This document shows, piece by piece, positions 11,628-25,293 of a stretch of DNA of 64,000 nucleotides. This stretch comes from Pseudomonas wuhanensis (lineage in GTDB: Bacteria; Pseudomonadota; Gammaproteobacteria; Pseudomonadales; Pseudomonadaceae), in contig NZ_CP117430.1 in NCBI RefSeq assembly GCF_030687395.1, positions 5,704,001 to 5,768,000 of the forward strand, in the 5' to 3' direction. Within the stretch, counting starts at the first letter, position 1. Each line of letters begins with the position of its first letter. Made by a program: the position numbers and the translations under genes. Below the pieces are notes generated by a model, which saw only the letters and a list, made by a program, of their open reading frames with translations, was not told where the DNA came from and did not search any database.

Positions 11628-12260
11628 TTATTCCTCACTGCGACCACGGAAACCACGGCCCAGCAGGTACTGCTCGCGGGAGCGATCGCGTGACGATTTC
11701 GGCTTGCGCGTCGTGACCTTCTCGAACTGCTTGCGAACGCTCTTGTGGTATTCGTCGAAGCCTTCACCCTGGAAGACCTTGATCAAAAAATCACCACCTG
11801 GCTTCAACACCCGAGTCGCAAGATCCAGTGCCAGCTCGCACAGGAACATCGATCGCGGCATATCAACAGACGCCAATCCACTCATATTGGGGGCCATATC
11901 GGAAATCACAAGGTCCACTTCGTTTTTTCCGACCGCTTCAAGGATCTGCGCCAGTACGGCGTCCTCGGTGAAGTCGCCCTGAATGAAGGTCACATCCGGG
12001 ATGCTGTCCATCTCCAGGATGTCGGAGGCGATCAGTGTGCCTTGCCCGCCAATCAGACGACTGGTCACCTGGGACCAGCCACCCGGGGCGGCGCCCAGGT
12101 CGATCACGCTCATGCCCGGACGGATCAAACGATCCCTTTCCTGAATCTCCAGCAGCTTGTAGCTGGCACGGGAGCGATACCCGTCTTTTTGCGCCATTTT
12201 CACGAATGGGTCGTTGAAATGCTCTTGCAGCCATTTAAGACTTGTCTTGGAACGGGCCAC
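11628..12260 (-). CDS. rlmE: 23S rRNA 2'-O-methyltransferase RlmE (FtsJ)
   Basis: Heat-shock SAM-dependent methyltransferase that modifies U2552 of 23S rRNA in the 50S subunit. 210 residues. The SAM motif [12 protein letters not shown] is at about 53-64. Of the catalytic K-D-K-E set, Lys35, Asp121 (in SDMAPNMSG) and Lys161 (in [10 protein letters not shown]) can be seen. It sits 191 bp upstream of ftsH on the same strand, and divergently from yhbY. Confidence 0.97.
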   Translation of the reverse strand: MARSKTSLKWLQEHFNDPFVKMAQKDGYRSRASYKLLEIQERDRLIRPGMSVIDLGAAPGGWSQVTSRLIGGQGTLIASDILEMDSIPDVTFIQGDFTEDAVLAQILEAVGKNEVDLVISDMAPNMSGLASVDMPRSMFLCELALDLATRVLKPGGDFLIKVFQGEGFDEYHKSVRKQFEKVTTRKPKSSRDRSREQYLLGRGFRGRSEE

Positions 12261-12365
12261 GGGCCACCTCGAAAATAAAACGGGTCGTGATTAACTGGGC
12301 GGTCCCGGACTCGCTCGGGTAAACTGGCCGCCGCTTTTTACAAGATCAGACGCAGGGGTCAGATT

Positions 12366-12674
12366 ATGCCGCTCACTCAAGAGCAGAAGAAACAGTACAA
12401 ATCCATTGGCCACCATCTGAAACCAGTTTTGATTGTGGCTGACAACGGTTTGACTGAAGGTGTGTTAGCCGAACTTGAACGCGCGCTGGCGGATCACGAG
12501 CTGATCAAAATCAAGCTCAACATCCTCGATCGCGAATCGCGCCTGGCAGCCATTGCAGAGCTCTGCAAGGTCGGCAAAGCCGATCTGGTTCAGGTCATCG
12601 GCAAGATGGCGCTGATTTACCGCAAGAACTTCAGCGTCAACAAGCAGCTGTCGAACGTCCATCGCTTCAAGTGA
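12366..12674 (+). CDS. yhbY: Ribosome assembly RNA-binding protein YhbY (CRM domain)
   Basis: A 102-residue protein consisting of one CRM RNA-binding domain, associated with pre-50S particles in E. coli. The start (MPLTQEQKKQYKSIGHHLKP) and the GxxG-like loop (VADNGLTEGV) are typical. Divergent from rlmE with a 105-bp gap, so two rRNA-related genes share a promoter region. Confidence 0.93.
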   Translation: MPLTQEQKKQYKSIGHHLKPVLIVADNGLTEGVLAELERALADHELIKIKLNILDRESRLAAIAELCKVGKADLVQVIGKMALIYRKNFSVNKQLSNVHRFK

Positions 12675-12683
12675 TGACAAGGG

Positions 12684-13088
12684 TCAAGGGTGTGCTTCGC
12701 GCACCCTGATACTCCATCCCGGCACCGGTTGCATCACCAGCACCAGCCCGGAAAACCCCAGAACAAGATAGCTGAACAGCTGCCAATGCGCCGCCTGCGG
12801 CCAGCCGACGTGGACCGCGAAATACATCGCGCCCCCATACAGCGCCATCATCAGCAGTTGCCCGCGAATATCGCGCCATAGACTGGCAAGGCCCTCGGCC
12901 TGAACCAGCACCAAAGCCTGAAAAATCACACACACTGTGGCAAATCCCACCATCAGCGTATTCAGCATGCCTGCAATTTCGTCGATCAGCAGCGGTGCCA
13001 GGCCTATTCGCCCCAGCACCGGCAGCAGACCGATGTGCAACAGCCACAGGCCGCCAACCCACAACATTTGGGTCAGCTGCCAAAGCAT
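12684..13088 (-). CDS. DUF4149-type small membrane protein
   Basis: About 134 residues with four predicted membrane segments (WVGGLWLLHIGLLPVLG, NTLMVGFATVCVIFQALVLV, LLMMALYGGAMYFAVHV, LFSYLVLGFSGLVLVM). It resembles the DUF4149 family, whose function is unknown, often encoded beside greA in pseudomonads. The ATG at 13088 gives a clean N-terminus (MLWQLTQMLWVGG). An upstream extension would overlap the end of greA. The start codon directly abuts a strong hairpin (13089-13111), so its translation may depend on greA translation. It ends 9 bp from convergent yhbY. Confidence 0.75.
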   Translation of the reverse strand: MLWQLTQMLWVGGLWLLHIGLLPVLGRIGLAPLLIDEIAGMLNTLMVGFATVCVIFQALVLVQAEGLASLWRDIRGQLLMMALYGGAMYFAVHVGWPQAAHWQLFSYLVLGFSGLVLVMQPVPGWSIRVREAHP

Positions 13089-13111
13089 GGCGCCCGCACG
13101 TAGCGGGCGCC
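13089..13111. terminator. Strong GC hairpin between greA and the DUF4149 gene
   Basis: Perfect 9-bp arms GGCGCCCGC / GCGGGCGCC with a 5-base loop. It lies immediately before the DUF4149 start codon, where a ribosome-binding site should be, and 6 bp after the greA stop. Only the plus-strand copy is followed by pyrimidines (TTCTTTC), so on the transcribed minus strand it is more likely an RNA structure than a simple terminator. Confidence 0.5.
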
Positions 13112-13116
13112 TTCTT

Positions 13117-13589
13117 TCAGATGTGGCGAACTTCGACAATCTCATACTCGATAACGCCACCTGGCGTTTTCACGGCGACCACATCACCCTCTTCCTTGGC
13201 AATCAAGGCGCGGGCCAGTGGCGAACCCACCGAAATCTTGCCGAGTTTGAAGTCAGCCTCATCCTCACCCACGATGTGGTAAGTGACGCTTTCATCAGTC
13301 TCGACGTTGGCGATTTCAACGGTGGTGCCGAAAATCACTTTGCCGGTGTGAGGAATGGTCGTGACATCGATGATGACCTGATTCTGAATCCGGCCTTCGA
13401 TATCACGAATCCGCGCCTCGACCATACCCTGCTGCTCACGAGCAGCGTGGTATTCGGCGTTTTCTTTCAAGTCACCCAACTCGCGGGCCGTACCGATGTC
13501 CTGGCTGAGCTTCGGACGGACGACCTTGGTCAGGTGAGCGTGCTCTTCTTCCAGGGCTTTCGCGCCCTGGACGGTCATTGGGTATTTGA

Positions 13590-13593
<4 letters not shown>
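13117..13593 (-). CDS. greA: Transcription elongation factor GreA
   Basis: Rescues backtracked RNA polymerase by stimulating transcript cleavage through the secondary channel. 158 residues: an N-terminal coiled coil carrying the acidic tip ([20 protein letters not shown]) and a C-terminal FKBP-like domain ([20 protein letters not shown]). The ATG overlaps the carB stop as ATGA, so carA-carB-greA is translationally chained. Confidence 0.97.
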
Positions 13594-16811
<3,218 letters not shown>

Positions 16812-16928
16812 GGGTTGTCACTCAAATCCGCAGGTCAGTCGGCAAGCCGTCTTGTTCAATCTCTGAAGCCTTGAGGGGGCCACCGGTTTCGGGACCGCCC
16901 TCAGGCTTCGCTACATCAAGGCGAGCGA

Positions 16929-18065
16929 TTAGCGTCGCTTGGCCATTTCGTTGATGAAGCGATCAAACAGTGGCGCTACGTCGTTCGGGCCAGGGCTGGC
17001 TTCAGGGTGACCCTGGAAGCTGAAGGCGCTCTTGTCGGTACGCTCGATGCCTTGCAGGGTGCCGTCGAACAGCGATTTGTGGATCGCCCGAACGTTACCT
17101 GGCAGGGTCGCTTCGTCTACCGCAAAACCGTGGTTCTGGCTGGTGATCATCACCACACCGCTGTCCAGATCCTGAACCGGGTGGTTGGCACCGTGGTGGC
17201 CGTGGCCCATTTTCAGGGTCTTGGCGCCGGAGGCCAGAGCCAGCAGTTGGTGACCGAGGCAGATGCCGAACACCGGAATCTCGGTTTCCAGCACGTCCTT
17301 GATTGCCTGGATCGCGTAGTCGCATGGCTCAGGGTCGCCCGGGCCGTTGGACAGGAACACGCCGTCCGGTTTCAGTGCCAGCGCTTCGGCGGCCGGAGTC
17401 TGTGCCGGCACCACGGTTACGCGGCAACCGCGCTCGACCAGCATGCGCAGGATGTTCAGCTTGACGCCGTAGTCGTAAGCCACCACGTGGTATGGCAGCT
17501 CGGAGGCTTCGAGGGTCGCATGGCTGTCGGTTTTCAGATCCCAGACAGTCGAGCGCCACTCGTACTTCTCTTTGGTGCTGACGACTTTTGCCAGGTCCAT
17601 GCCTTTGAGGCCAGGGAAACCCTGAGCGGCGGCGATGGCGGCTTCTTCGGAGATGTTGTCACCGGCCATGATGCAGCCGTTCTGTGCGCCTTTCTCACGC
17701 AGGATGCGTGTCAGGCGGCGGGTGTCGATACCGGCGATTGCCACCACATTGTTGGCTTTCAGGTAATCAGACAGTGACATCGTGTTGCGCCAGTTGCTCG
17801 CAACCAGTGGCAGGTCACGGATGACCAGGCCAGCGGACCAGACGCGGTCGGACTCGGCGTCTTCCGGCGTGGTGCCGGTATTGCCGATGTGCGGGTAAGT
17901 CAGGGTAACGATCTGTTGGGCGTAGGAAGGATCGGTAAGGATTTCCTGATAGCCGGTCATTGCGGTGTTGAACACCACCTCACCAACGGTTTGACCGTCG
18001 GCTCCAATGGCTTCGCCGCGAAAAATGCTGCCATCAGCAAGGGCGAGTATGGCTGGCTTAGTCAA
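16929..18065 (-). CDS. carA: Carbamoyl-phosphate synthase small subunit
   Basis: Glutaminase subunit supplying ammonia to CarB. 378 residues: N-terminal CPSase_sm_chain domain, then a class I amidotransferase domain with the nucleophile Cys in [14 protein letters not shown] and the His/Glu pair in [11 protein letters not shown] near residue 350. The upstream leader contains a long terminator-like hairpin about 45 bp before the start, consistent with premature-termination control. Confidence 0.98.
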   Translation of the reverse strand: MTKPAILALADGSIFRGEAIGADGQTVGEVVFNTAMTGYQEILTDPSYAQQIVTLTYPHIGNTGTTPEDAESDRVWSAGLVIRDLPLVASNWRNTMSLSDYLKANNVVAIAGIDTRRLTRILREKGAQNGCIMAGDNISEEAAIAAAQGFPGLKGMDLAKVVSTKEKYEWRSTVWDLKTDSHATLEASELPYHVVAYDYGVKLNILRMLVERGCRVTVVPAQTPAAEALALKPDGVFLSNGPGDPEPCDYAIQAIKDVLETEIPVFGICLGHQLLALASGAKTLKMGHGHHGANHPVQDLDSGVVMITSQNHGFAVDEATLPGNVRAIHKSLFDGTLQGIERTDKSAFSFQGHPEASPGPNDVAPLFDRFINEMAKRR

Positions 18066-18110
18066 GAAGACCTCCCGTAAATAAAGCCTGAAAGGGCGAT
18101 CGCAGGTTGT

Positions 18111-18148
18111 AAAAAAGCGGAGTGACGTATGGACACGTCACCCCGCTT
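18111..18148 (-). promoter_or_regulatory. Terminator-like hairpin in the carA leader
   Basis: On the minus strand, 14-base arms with one mismatch (each arm containing GTGACGT / ACGTCAC) enclose a 6-base loop and end in TTTTTT. It lies between the separate dapB terminator and the carA start, so it probably acts as an attenuator or leader structure for carAB. Confidence 0.55.
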
Positions 18149-18172
18149 CTTCACCGAATTATTCTGCGCGCT

Positions 18173-18190
18173 TTTAGTGGACACACTAAA
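18173..18190. promoter_or_regulatory. Palindrome upstream of carA, possible operator
   Basis: Perfect inverted repeat TTTAGTG-GACA-CACTAAA in the carA promoter region, 25 bp upstream of the leader hairpin. A candidate binding site for an arginine- or pyrimidine-responsive regulator; no regulator can be named from sequence alone. Confidence 0.4.
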
Positions 18191-18283
18191 GCTGTAGCTT
18201 ACAGAAAAAGGCATTTTTGGTCTACCGCCAATGAGCCCTAAAGGCCGGAGAATGCGACAGGACGTCGCTTGGCGGAATAAAAC

Positions 18284-18310
18284 CGGGCCCAAACGCTGAG
18301 TTTGAACCCG
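18284..18310 (-). terminator. dapB terminator
   Basis: Arms CGGGTTCAAAC / GTTTGGGCCCG (one mismatch) with a 5-base loop, followed on the minus strand by GTTTTATTCC, 15 bp after the dapB stop. Confidence 0.7.
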
Positions 18311-18324
18311 ATTTCGGGCACATC

Positions 18325-19140
<816 letters not shown>

Positions 19141-20265
19141 TTACAAATCGCCGAAGAAGCGCTTCACGCCTTCGAACCAACCGGTGGTTTTCGGCGAATG
19201 ACTGTTGTCACCCGCCAGGGAGCTGCGCAACTCCTCCAGCAATTCGCGCTGACGACGACCCAGATTGACCGGGGTTTCGACCGCCACACGGCACATCAAG
19301 TCACCAGCACCGCCACCACGAACCGGCGCGACGCCTTTACCGCGAACACGGAACTGCTTACCCGTCTGAGTCCCTTCCGGAATCTTCAGCTTGACCCGAC
19401 CATCGAGGGTCGGAATCTCCAGCTCGCCCCCCAGCGCTGCGTCGACGAAGCTGATTGGCACTTCGCAGAACAGGTGCTTGCCGTCACGCTGGAAGATCGC
19501 GTGCTCACGCACATTGATCACCACGTACAGGTCGCCGGTCGGACCACCCTGCGCGCCCGCCTCGCCTTCGCCAGACAGGCGAATACGGTCACCGGTGTCG
19601 ACACCGGCCGGCACTTTCACCGACAGGGTCTTGTACTCTTCGACACGACCTTCGCCGTGGCAGGAATCGCACGGGTCGGAAATGATCTTGCCCTGACCAT
19701 GACAGCGCGGGCAGGTCTGCTGCACCGAGAAGAAGCCCTGCTGCATGCGCACCTGACCGATACCGCCGCACGTCGGGCAAGTGATCGGCGAGGAACCTTT
19801 CTTGGCACCCGAGCCATCGCACGGCTTGCAGTTGACCAGTGTCGGAACGCGGATATTCACGGTAGTGCCGCGCACCGCTTCTTCCAGGTTCAGCTCCAGG
19901 GTATACCGCAGGTCGCTGCCGCGCTGAGCGCCGCCACGGGAACCGCCGCGACCGCCACCGAAGAAGTCACTGAAGACATCGCCAAAGATGTCGGAGAAGT
20001 TCTGACCGCCAAACCCGGCACCGCCGCCACCCATGCTCGGGTCGACACCGGCATGACCATATTGGTCATAGGCCGCGCGCTTGCTGGAATCGGACAGCAC
20101 TTCGTAGGCCTCGTTGGCCTCCTTGAACATATCTTCCGACGCTTTGTCATCGGGATTACGGTCCGGGTGGTGCTTCATCGCCAGGCGACGGTAGGCCTTT
20201 TTCAGGTCCGCTTCGCTTGAACCACGCTCAACACCCAATACTTCGTAATAGTCACGCTTTGCCAT
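19141..20265 (-). CDS. dnaJ: Chaperone DnaJ (Hsp40)
   Basis: Co-chaperone that delivers substrates to DnaK and stimulates its ATPase. 374 residues from [12 protein letters not shown]; an upstream in-frame extension is not DnaJ-like. Order: J domain with HPD (about 33-35), Gly/Phe-rich linker containing [12 protein letters not shown], four zinc repeats ([32 protein letters not shown]) and the C-terminal substrate domains. Separated from dnaK by an unusually long 453-bp gap holding repeat structures. Confidence 0.98.
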   Translation of the reverse strand: MAKRDYYEVLGVERGSSEADLKKAYRRLAMKHHPDRNPDDKASEDMFKEANEAYEVLSDSSKRAAYDQYGHAGVDPSMGGGGAGFGGQNFSDIFGDVFSDFFGGGRGGSRGGAQRGSDLRYTLELNLEEAVRGTTVNIRVPTLVNCKPCDGSGAKKGSSPITCPTCGGIGQVRMQQGFFSVQQTCPRCHGQGKIISDPCDSCHGEGRVEEYKTLSVKVPAGVDTGDRIRLSGEGEAGAQGGPTGDLYVVINVREHAIFQRDGKHLFCEVPISFVDAALGGELEIPTLDGRVKLKIPEGTQTGKQFRVRGKGVAPVRGGGAGDLMCRVAVETPVNLGRRQRELLEELRSSLAGDNSHSPKTTGWFEGVKRFFGDL

Positions 20266-20454
20266 AAGTCTTTGCACTCTTAAGGACGTTCGGCAAACCT
20301 CTCCTGAGCCTCGCCAAACTCGTTGAGCCCCAATACAGGCCCGGACCCAACTCACGTCAATTCAACGATCCTGGTCTTTGATTCGATGCGGTACTTTCGG
20401 CTCGAAAAGCAGGAGCATCCTCGGCCATACCACCAGCACCTGGGCGGACTGAAT

Positions 20455-20589
20455 GGCTTGTTCGTTAGGCAATTCCGGCGCCCGAGCCCCATACCCTGCG
20501 TTGCCGCTCCTCCCCATAGCGAGCTATGAGTCGTCGCAGCGCCTTGGTTATGGCGCTCAGGCATCCGAACTTGCTCTAATGAACAAGCC
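20455..20589. repeat. 135-bp imperfect inverted repeat between dnaK and dnaJ
   Basis: The left arm (20455-20495) and right arm (20546-20589) match imperfectly as inverted copies, both beginning GGCTTGTTC when read inward (one mismatch, G/A, at the next base). The loop itself contains a smaller palindrome (ATAGCGAGCTAT). It has no coding potential that looks real. The symmetry suggests a MITE-like intergenic element or a large RNA hairpin in the dnaK-dnaJ transcript. Confidence 0.55.
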
Positions 20590-20644
20590 ACTAAACCCGC
20601 CCTTGTCGCATGCTGTAAAAATTCGCTTACTCCAGACACGCCAA

Positions 20645-20664
20645 CGCGGGAGCAAGCTCCCGCG
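20645..20664. repeat. Single REP palindrome downstream of dnaK
   Basis: Perfect palindrome CGCGGGAGC-AA-GCTCCCGCG, sharing its core with the REP pair found after smpB in this window. It lies 54 bp past the dnaK stop and could stabilise the dnaK message or lower read-through into dnaJ. Confidence 0.65.
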
Positions 20665-20718
20665 CGGCGACATCCTACCAGTCACCGCCTGAAGGCAGTC
20701 AACCGGGCGACCAACAAC

Positions 20719-22635
20719 TTACTTGTGGTCTTTGACTTCTTCGAACTCGGCATCGACAACGTCGTCAGCCTTTTCAGCCGATTCGTCTTTCGGCGCCGCG
20801 CCTTCAGCTGGCTGAGCCTGCTCGGCGTACATTTTCTGAGCCACTGGCGCGGAGACCTTGGACAGCTCTTCAACTTTGGCTTCGATAGCAGCCTTGTCGT
20901 CGCCTTTGATGGCGGCTTCCAGGGCAACTACAGCGGCTTCGATTGCAGTCTTCTCTTCAGCGCTCACTTTGTCGCCAGCATCAGCGACCATTTTGCGCGT
21001 CGAGTGAACCAGGGCATCGCCTTGGTTACGGGCGCTGGCCAGTTCTTCGAACTTGCGGTCTTCTTCAGCGTTCACTTCAGCATCACGAACCATCTGCTGA
21101 ATTTCTTCCTCGGACAGACCCGAGTTGGCCTTGATCACGATCGACTGAGTCTTGCCGGTAGCCTTGTCTTTCGCGCCGACGTGCAGGATGCCGTTGGCGT
21201 CGATGTCGAAGGTCACTTCGATTTGTGGCACGCCACGTGGAGCTGGTGGGATCTCGGCCAGGTCGAACTTGCCCAGGGACTTGTTCTGTGCGGCTTGCTT
21301 ACGCTCACCTTGCAGCACGTGAATGGTCACTGCGCCCTGGTTGTCGTCGGCAGTCGAGAACACTTGCGATTTCTTGGTAGGAATCGTGGTGTTTTTCTCG
21401 ATCAGTGCGGTCATCACGCCGCCCATGGTTTCGATACCCAGGGTCAACGGGCTGACGTCGAGCAGCAGAACGTCTTTCACGTCACCGGCCAATACCGCGC
21501 CCTGGATAGCAGCACCCATGGCAACAGCTTCGTCAGGGTTAACGTCTTTACGAGCTTCTTTACCGAAGAAGTCGGAAACAGCTTTCTGCACCATTGGCAT
21601 ACGGGTCTGACCGCCGACCAGAATTACGTCGTCGATCTTGCTGACGTCAATACCGGCATCTTTCATCGCAATGCGGCAAGGTTCGATGGTGCGCTGAACC
21701 AGGTCTTCCACCAACGCTTCGAGCTTGGCGCGGGAGATTTTCACGTTCAAGTGCTTAGGACCGGTAGCGTCTGCAGTGATGTACGGCAGGTTCACGTCGG
21801 TCGACTGGCTCGAGGACAGTTCGATCTTGGCTTTCTCAGCGGCTTCTTTCAGGCGCTGCATGGCCAGCGGGTCACCCTTGAGGTTCATGCCGCTTTCTTT
21901 CTTGAATTCGTCAACGAGGTAGTCGATCAGACGAATGTCAAAGTCTTCACCGCCCAGGAAAGTGTCACCGTTGGTGGCCAACACTTCGAACTGGTGCTCG
22001 CCATCGACTTCAGCGATTTCGATCACGGAAACGTCGAACGTACCGCCGCCCAAGTCGTAAACGATCACGGTATGATCGCCTTTCGCCTTGTCCATACCAT
22101 AGGCCAGTGCGGCTGCGGTTGGTTCGTTGATGATACGTTTAACGTCCAGGCCCGCGATGCGGCCGGCGTCTTTGGTGGCTTGACGCTGGCTGTCGTTGAA
22201 GTAGGCCGGAACGGTGATCACCGCTTCGGTCACAGGCTCGCCGAGGTAGTCTTCGGCGGTCTTCTTCATTTTCTTCAGAATTTCGGCAGAAATTTGTGGC
22301 GGCGCCATTTTCTGACCGTTCACTTCAACCCAGGCGTCGTTGTTGTCAGCCTTGACGATCTTGTAAGGGACCATCTGGATGTCTTTCTGTACGACTTCTT
22401 CGTCGAAACGACGACCGATCAGACGCTTCACCGCGTACAGGGTGTTATGCGGATTGGTCACTGCCTGACGCTTGGCCGACTGGCCAACCAGGATTTCACC
22501 GTCGTTGGCATAAGCGATGATCGACGGCGTGGTACGCGCGCCTTCAGCGTTTTCAATAACCTTGGCCTTGCCGTTTTCCAGCACGGAGACGCAGGAGTTG
22601 GTAGTCCCCAGGTCGATACCGATAATTTTGCCCAT
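20719..22635 (-). CDS. dnaK: Chaperone DnaK (Hsp70)
   Basis: ATP-driven chaperone of cytosolic protein folding. 638 residues from [16 protein letters not shown], chosen over a GTG two codons upstream because GGGAGAG lies at the right distance. N-terminal actin-like ATPase (phosphate loop DLGTTNSC at 8-15, [10 protein letters not shown] near 195), linker [13 protein letters not shown] near 390, substrate-binding beta domain, and a helical lid ending in an acidic tail [12 protein letters not shown]. Second gene after grpE in the heat-shock operon. Confidence 0.99.
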   Translation of the reverse strand: MGKIIGIDLGTTNSCVSVLENGKAKVIENAEGARTTPSIIAYANDGEILVGQSAKRQAVTNPHNTLYAVKRLIGRRFDEEVVQKDIQMVPYKIVKADNNDAWVEVNGQKMAPPQISAEILKKMKKTAEDYLGEPVTEAVITVPAYFNDSQRQATKDAGRIAGLDVKRIINEPTAAALAYGMDKAKGDHTVIVYDLGGGTFDVSVIEIAEVDGEHQFEVLATNGDTFLGGEDFDIRLIDYLVDEFKKESGMNLKGDPLAMQRLKEAAEKAKIELSSSQSTDVNLPYITADATGPKHLNVKISRAKLEALVEDLVQRTIEPCRIAMKDAGIDVSKIDDVILVGGQTRMPMVQKAVSDFFGKEARKDVNPDEAVAMGAAIQGAVLAGDVKDVLLLDVSPLTLGIETMGGVMTALIEKNTTIPTKKSQVFSTADDNQGAVTIHVLQGERKQAAQNKSLGKFDLAEIPPAPRGVPQIEVTFDIDANGILHVGAKDKATGKTQSIVIKANSGLSEEEIQQMVRDAEVNAEEDRKFEELASARNQGDALVHSTRKMVADAGDKVSAEEKTAIEAAVVALEAAIKGDDKAAIEAKVEELSKVSAPVAQKMYAEQAQPAEGAAPKDESAEKADDVVDAEFEEVKDHK

Positions 22636-22737
22636 GTTCACTCTCCCGAAACTTTGGATTTGGATGCCGCAGCAGTGGTGGCTGACTGCGGTAGCACTTA
22701 AACGCTTGACTTCTAAATGGGGGCCTTGCGGCTAATT

Positions 22738-23304
22738 TCAAGCCTGCTCGTCAATCGAAGGCGAAACCGGCGCAGGCGCCTTGCTGACCACGACCATGGC
22801 CGGGCGCAGCAGGCGACCGTGAAGCTGGTAGCCCTTCTGAAACACCTTGAGCACGCTGTTTGGCTCGACGTCGGCGCTTTCCTGCATGGCCATTGCCTGA
22901 TGATGCGAGGCGTTGAAGGGTTCGCCCTCAGGATCGATCGCTTCCAGGTGATAGCGCTTCAGGGTGTCCTGGAACATTTTCAGGGTCAGCTCGATCCCTT
23001 CACGCATCGAACGAATATTTTCGTCGTCAGGGCTGGACAGCTCCAGGCCACGCTCCAGGCTGTCGATGATCGGCAGCAGGTCGCCAGCGAACTTTTCCAG
23101 GGCGAATTTGTGAGCCTTTTCAACGTCCTGATCGGCACGACGGCGGACGTTCTGCAGATCGGCGGCTACACGCAAAGCCTGATCCTGCGCACCAGCCAAT
23201 TGCTCTTCGAGCACTTGTACACGAGCCGCCAGGTCTTCACCCGAAGCCTCGGGGCCCTGGTTGGCGTCTAGATTTTGCGTATCCACTGTCTGTTCGTCAG
23301 CCAT
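22738..23304 (-). CDS. grpE: Nucleotide exchange factor GrpE
   Basis: Releases ADP from DnaK. 188 residues: acidic unstructured N-terminus, a long coiled coil (about 25-110) and the C-terminal beta domain ([19 protein letters not shown]). Strong GGAAGGAG ribosome-binding site 6 bp before the ATG. First gene of grpE-dnaK-dnaJ, directly behind a near-consensus heat-shock promoter. Confidence 0.97.
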   Translation of the reverse strand: MADEQTVDTQNLDANQGPEASGEDLAARVQVLEEQLAGAQDQALRVAADLQNVRRRADQDVEKAHKFALEKFAGDLLPIIDSLERGLELSSPDDENIRSMREGIELTLKMFQDTLKRYHLEAIDPEGEPFNASHHQAMAMQESADVEPNSVLKVFQKGYQLHGRLLRPAMVVVSKAPAPVSPSIDEQA

Positions 23305-23357
23305 AGATTTCTCCTTCCAATATCGTCCGCGAGCTCAACTCGCGCTTCTGCCCCGGT

Positions 23358-23385
23358 ATATGGGGCCGCAAAATTCAGCTTCAAG
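23358..23385 (-). promoter_or_regulatory. Sigma-32 heat-shock promoter of grpE-dnaK-dnaJ
   Basis: On the minus strand, -35 CTTGAAG (23379-23385) and -10 CCCCATAT (23358-23365) are separated by 13 bp. This closely matches the sigma-32 consensus CTTGAAA / CCCCATNT. It lies 54 bp upstream of the grpE start. Confidence 0.88.
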
Positions 23386-23504
23386 GGCTATTTGATGATT
23401 AACCCTACAAAAACAGCTGCATTGTCATTCCTCGATGCGCTAAGGATTTCTTCAGATCAAGCAAATCGACCTAAGAGGGGGCATTGTCAGCCAGAAACAA
23501 AACA

Positions 23505-23520
23505 CTGTATAAATAACCAG
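23505..23520 (+). promoter_or_regulatory. LexA box upstream of recN
   Basis: CTGTATAAATAACCAG, 24 bp before the recN start, matches the SOS operator pattern CTGT-N8-ACAG with one changed base in the right half. recN is a classical SOS gene, so LexA repression is expected. Confidence 0.82.
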
Positions 23521-23544
23521 ACCTAAAGCCTGGGAGCGGCCTTT

Positions 23545-25218
23545 ATGCTGGTGCACCTGTCCGTACACAACTACGCCATCGTTGAACATCTCGATCTCGA
23601 ACTCGATCGCGGGATGAGCGTGATCACAGGGGAAACCGGCGCCGGCAAGTCGATCATGCTCGACGCCCTGGGCCTGACCCTTGGCGATCGCGCCGACAGC
23701 GGCGTGGTCCGCCCGGGCGCCGACAAGGCCGATATCCTGGCCACCTTCGATCTGGTCGACATCCCGGAAGCCAGCGCCTGGCTGGCCGAGCGCGACCTCG
23801 AGAACGACGGCCCGTGCATTCTGCGTCGAGTGATCACCGCTGAAGGACGCTCGCGCGGCTACATCAACGGCACTCCCTGCCCTCTCGGTGACCTGAAGGC
23901 CCTGGGCGAGTTGCTGATCGACATCCACAGCCAGCACGAACACCAATCCCTGCTCAAAACCGATACTCACCGCCGCCTGCTTGATGAATACGCCGGTGCC
24001 ACGGACCTGGCCCGCCAAGTGCAACTGGCCGCCCAACGCTGGCGCCAGACCCGCCAGGAACTGGAACGCCTCTCCAACTCCGGCGACGAACAACGCGCCC
24101 GTCATCAGTTGCTCAGTTATCAACTCGAAGAACTGGAAAACCTCGGCCTCGGCGAAAACGAGCTGGAGCAGCTGGAACAGGAACACAAGAACCTGACCAA
24201 CGCCGAAACCTTGCTGGGCATTTGTCGGCAAGTGGTCGAACAATGCAGCGAAAGTGATTCCGGCAACGTACTGAACGCGCTGACCGCCAGCCTTAACCGC
24301 CTATCGAGCGTGAACAATTCAATCGGAGCCCTGGGCGAAGCCAGCAGCCTGCTGACCAGCGCGCAGATTCAGGTTGAAGAAGCCGTAGGCGAGCTGAACC
24401 GCTTTCTCGACAACTTCGACGCCGATCCGGCCCGCCTTCAATACCTGGAAGAGCGCCTCGATGCGATCTATACCCTGGCGCGCAAACACCGCATCCAGCC
24501 GACCGAAGTCGCCGAGATGCAACAAAAGCTACTCGATGAAATCGAAACCCTGAATGCCAATGACGAATCCATCGAACGACTGAGCGATGAGCTGGCCTCC
24601 TACGCCCGCCATTATCAGGAGAAAGCTCGGGACCTGAGCGATCTGCGGCATCAAGCCTCGAGCAGCCTGGCCAGTGCCGTGGAACAGGAAATCCAGCGCC
24701 TGGGCATGCCCGGCGGCCGCTTTACCATCGAACTGCGCCCCAACAGCAGCGACGAACTGTTGCCCAATGGGCTCGAACAGGTAGAACTACTGGTGAGTGC
24801 CAACCCAGGGCAACCCTTGAAAGCCCTGGCAAAAGTGGCTTCGGGTGGCGAACTGTCGCGTATTAGCCTGGCGATTCAGGTGATCACCGCACAGACCTCG
24901 CGCGTACCGACCCTGGTGTTCGACGAAGTGGACGTGGGTATCGGCGGCCCGACCGCCGAGATTGTCGGCCAGTTGCTGCGACGCCTAGGGGAGCGTGGGC
25001 AGGTTCTGACCGTGACTCACTTGCCGCAAGTGGCGGCGCAGGGGCATCAACATCTATTTGTACACAAGGTCCGCGGTGAAGACGCCACGCATACGGCCGT
25101 CTCCAAACTGAGCAAGACCGATCGTGTCGAAGAAGTGGCGAGGATGCTGGGCGGCATCGATCTCACCAAGGAATCACTGGCGCACGCGAAAAAGATGGTT
25201 GTTACCGCAAAAATTTGA
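23545..25218 (+). CDS. recN: DNA repair protein RecN
   Basis: SMC-like ATPase of recombinational double-strand break repair. 557 residues. Walker A GETGAGKS at 29-36, a long central coiled coil rich in Glu/Gln/Leu, then the ABC signature (ASGGELSRISLAIQ) and Walker B TLVFDEVDVGIGG near 460. Divergent from the heat-shock operon across a 240-bp region carrying both the sigma-32 promoter and the LexA box. Confidence 0.97.
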   Translation: MLVHLSVHNYAIVEHLDLELDRGMSVITGETGAGKSIMLDALGLTLGDRADSGVVRPGADKADILATFDLVDIPEASAWLAERDLENDGPCILRRVITAEGRSRGYINGTPCPLGDLKALGELLIDIHSQHEHQSLLKTDTHRRLLDEYAGATDLARQVQLAAQRWRQTRQELERLSNSGDEQRARHQLLSYQLEELENLGLGENELEQLEQEHKNLTNAETLLGICRQVVEQCSESDSGNVLNALTASLNRLSSVNNSIGALGEASSLLTSAQIQVEEAVGELNRFLDNFDADPARLQYLEERLDAIYTLARKHRIQPTEVAEMQQKLLDEIETLNANDESIERLSDELASYARHYQEKARDLSDLRHQASSSLASAVEQEIQRLGMPGGRFTIELRPNSSDELLPNGLEQVELLVSANPGQPLKALAKVASGGELSRISLAIQVITAQTSRVPTLVFDEVDVGIGGPTAEIVGQLLRRLGERGQVLTVTHLPQVAAQGHQHLFVHKVRGEDATHTAVSKLSKTDRVEEVARMLGGIDLTKESLAHAKKMVVTAKI

Positions 25219-25234
25219 GAACGGCAGAAAGCAC

Positions 25235-25285
25235 GAAGGCGACCCTGGGGTCGCCTTCGCTCGTTTCGCGAACCTGAGGTTCGCG
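25235..25285. terminator. Two hairpins between convergent recN and fur
   Basis: Hairpin 1 has perfect arms GAAGGCGACC / GGTCGCCTTC with a 4-base loop (25235-25258). Hairpin 2 has arms CGCGAACC / GGTTCGCG (25267-25285). Neither has a long T-run, but they fill the whole convergent gap and most likely end both transcripts. Confidence 0.6.
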
Positions 25286-25293
25286 CGACATGC

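Noticed and set aside
20725..22701. 658-codon plus-strand frame opposite dnaK
   Set aside because: Mirror of the dnaK coding sequence, a common antisense artefact in high-GC genomes.
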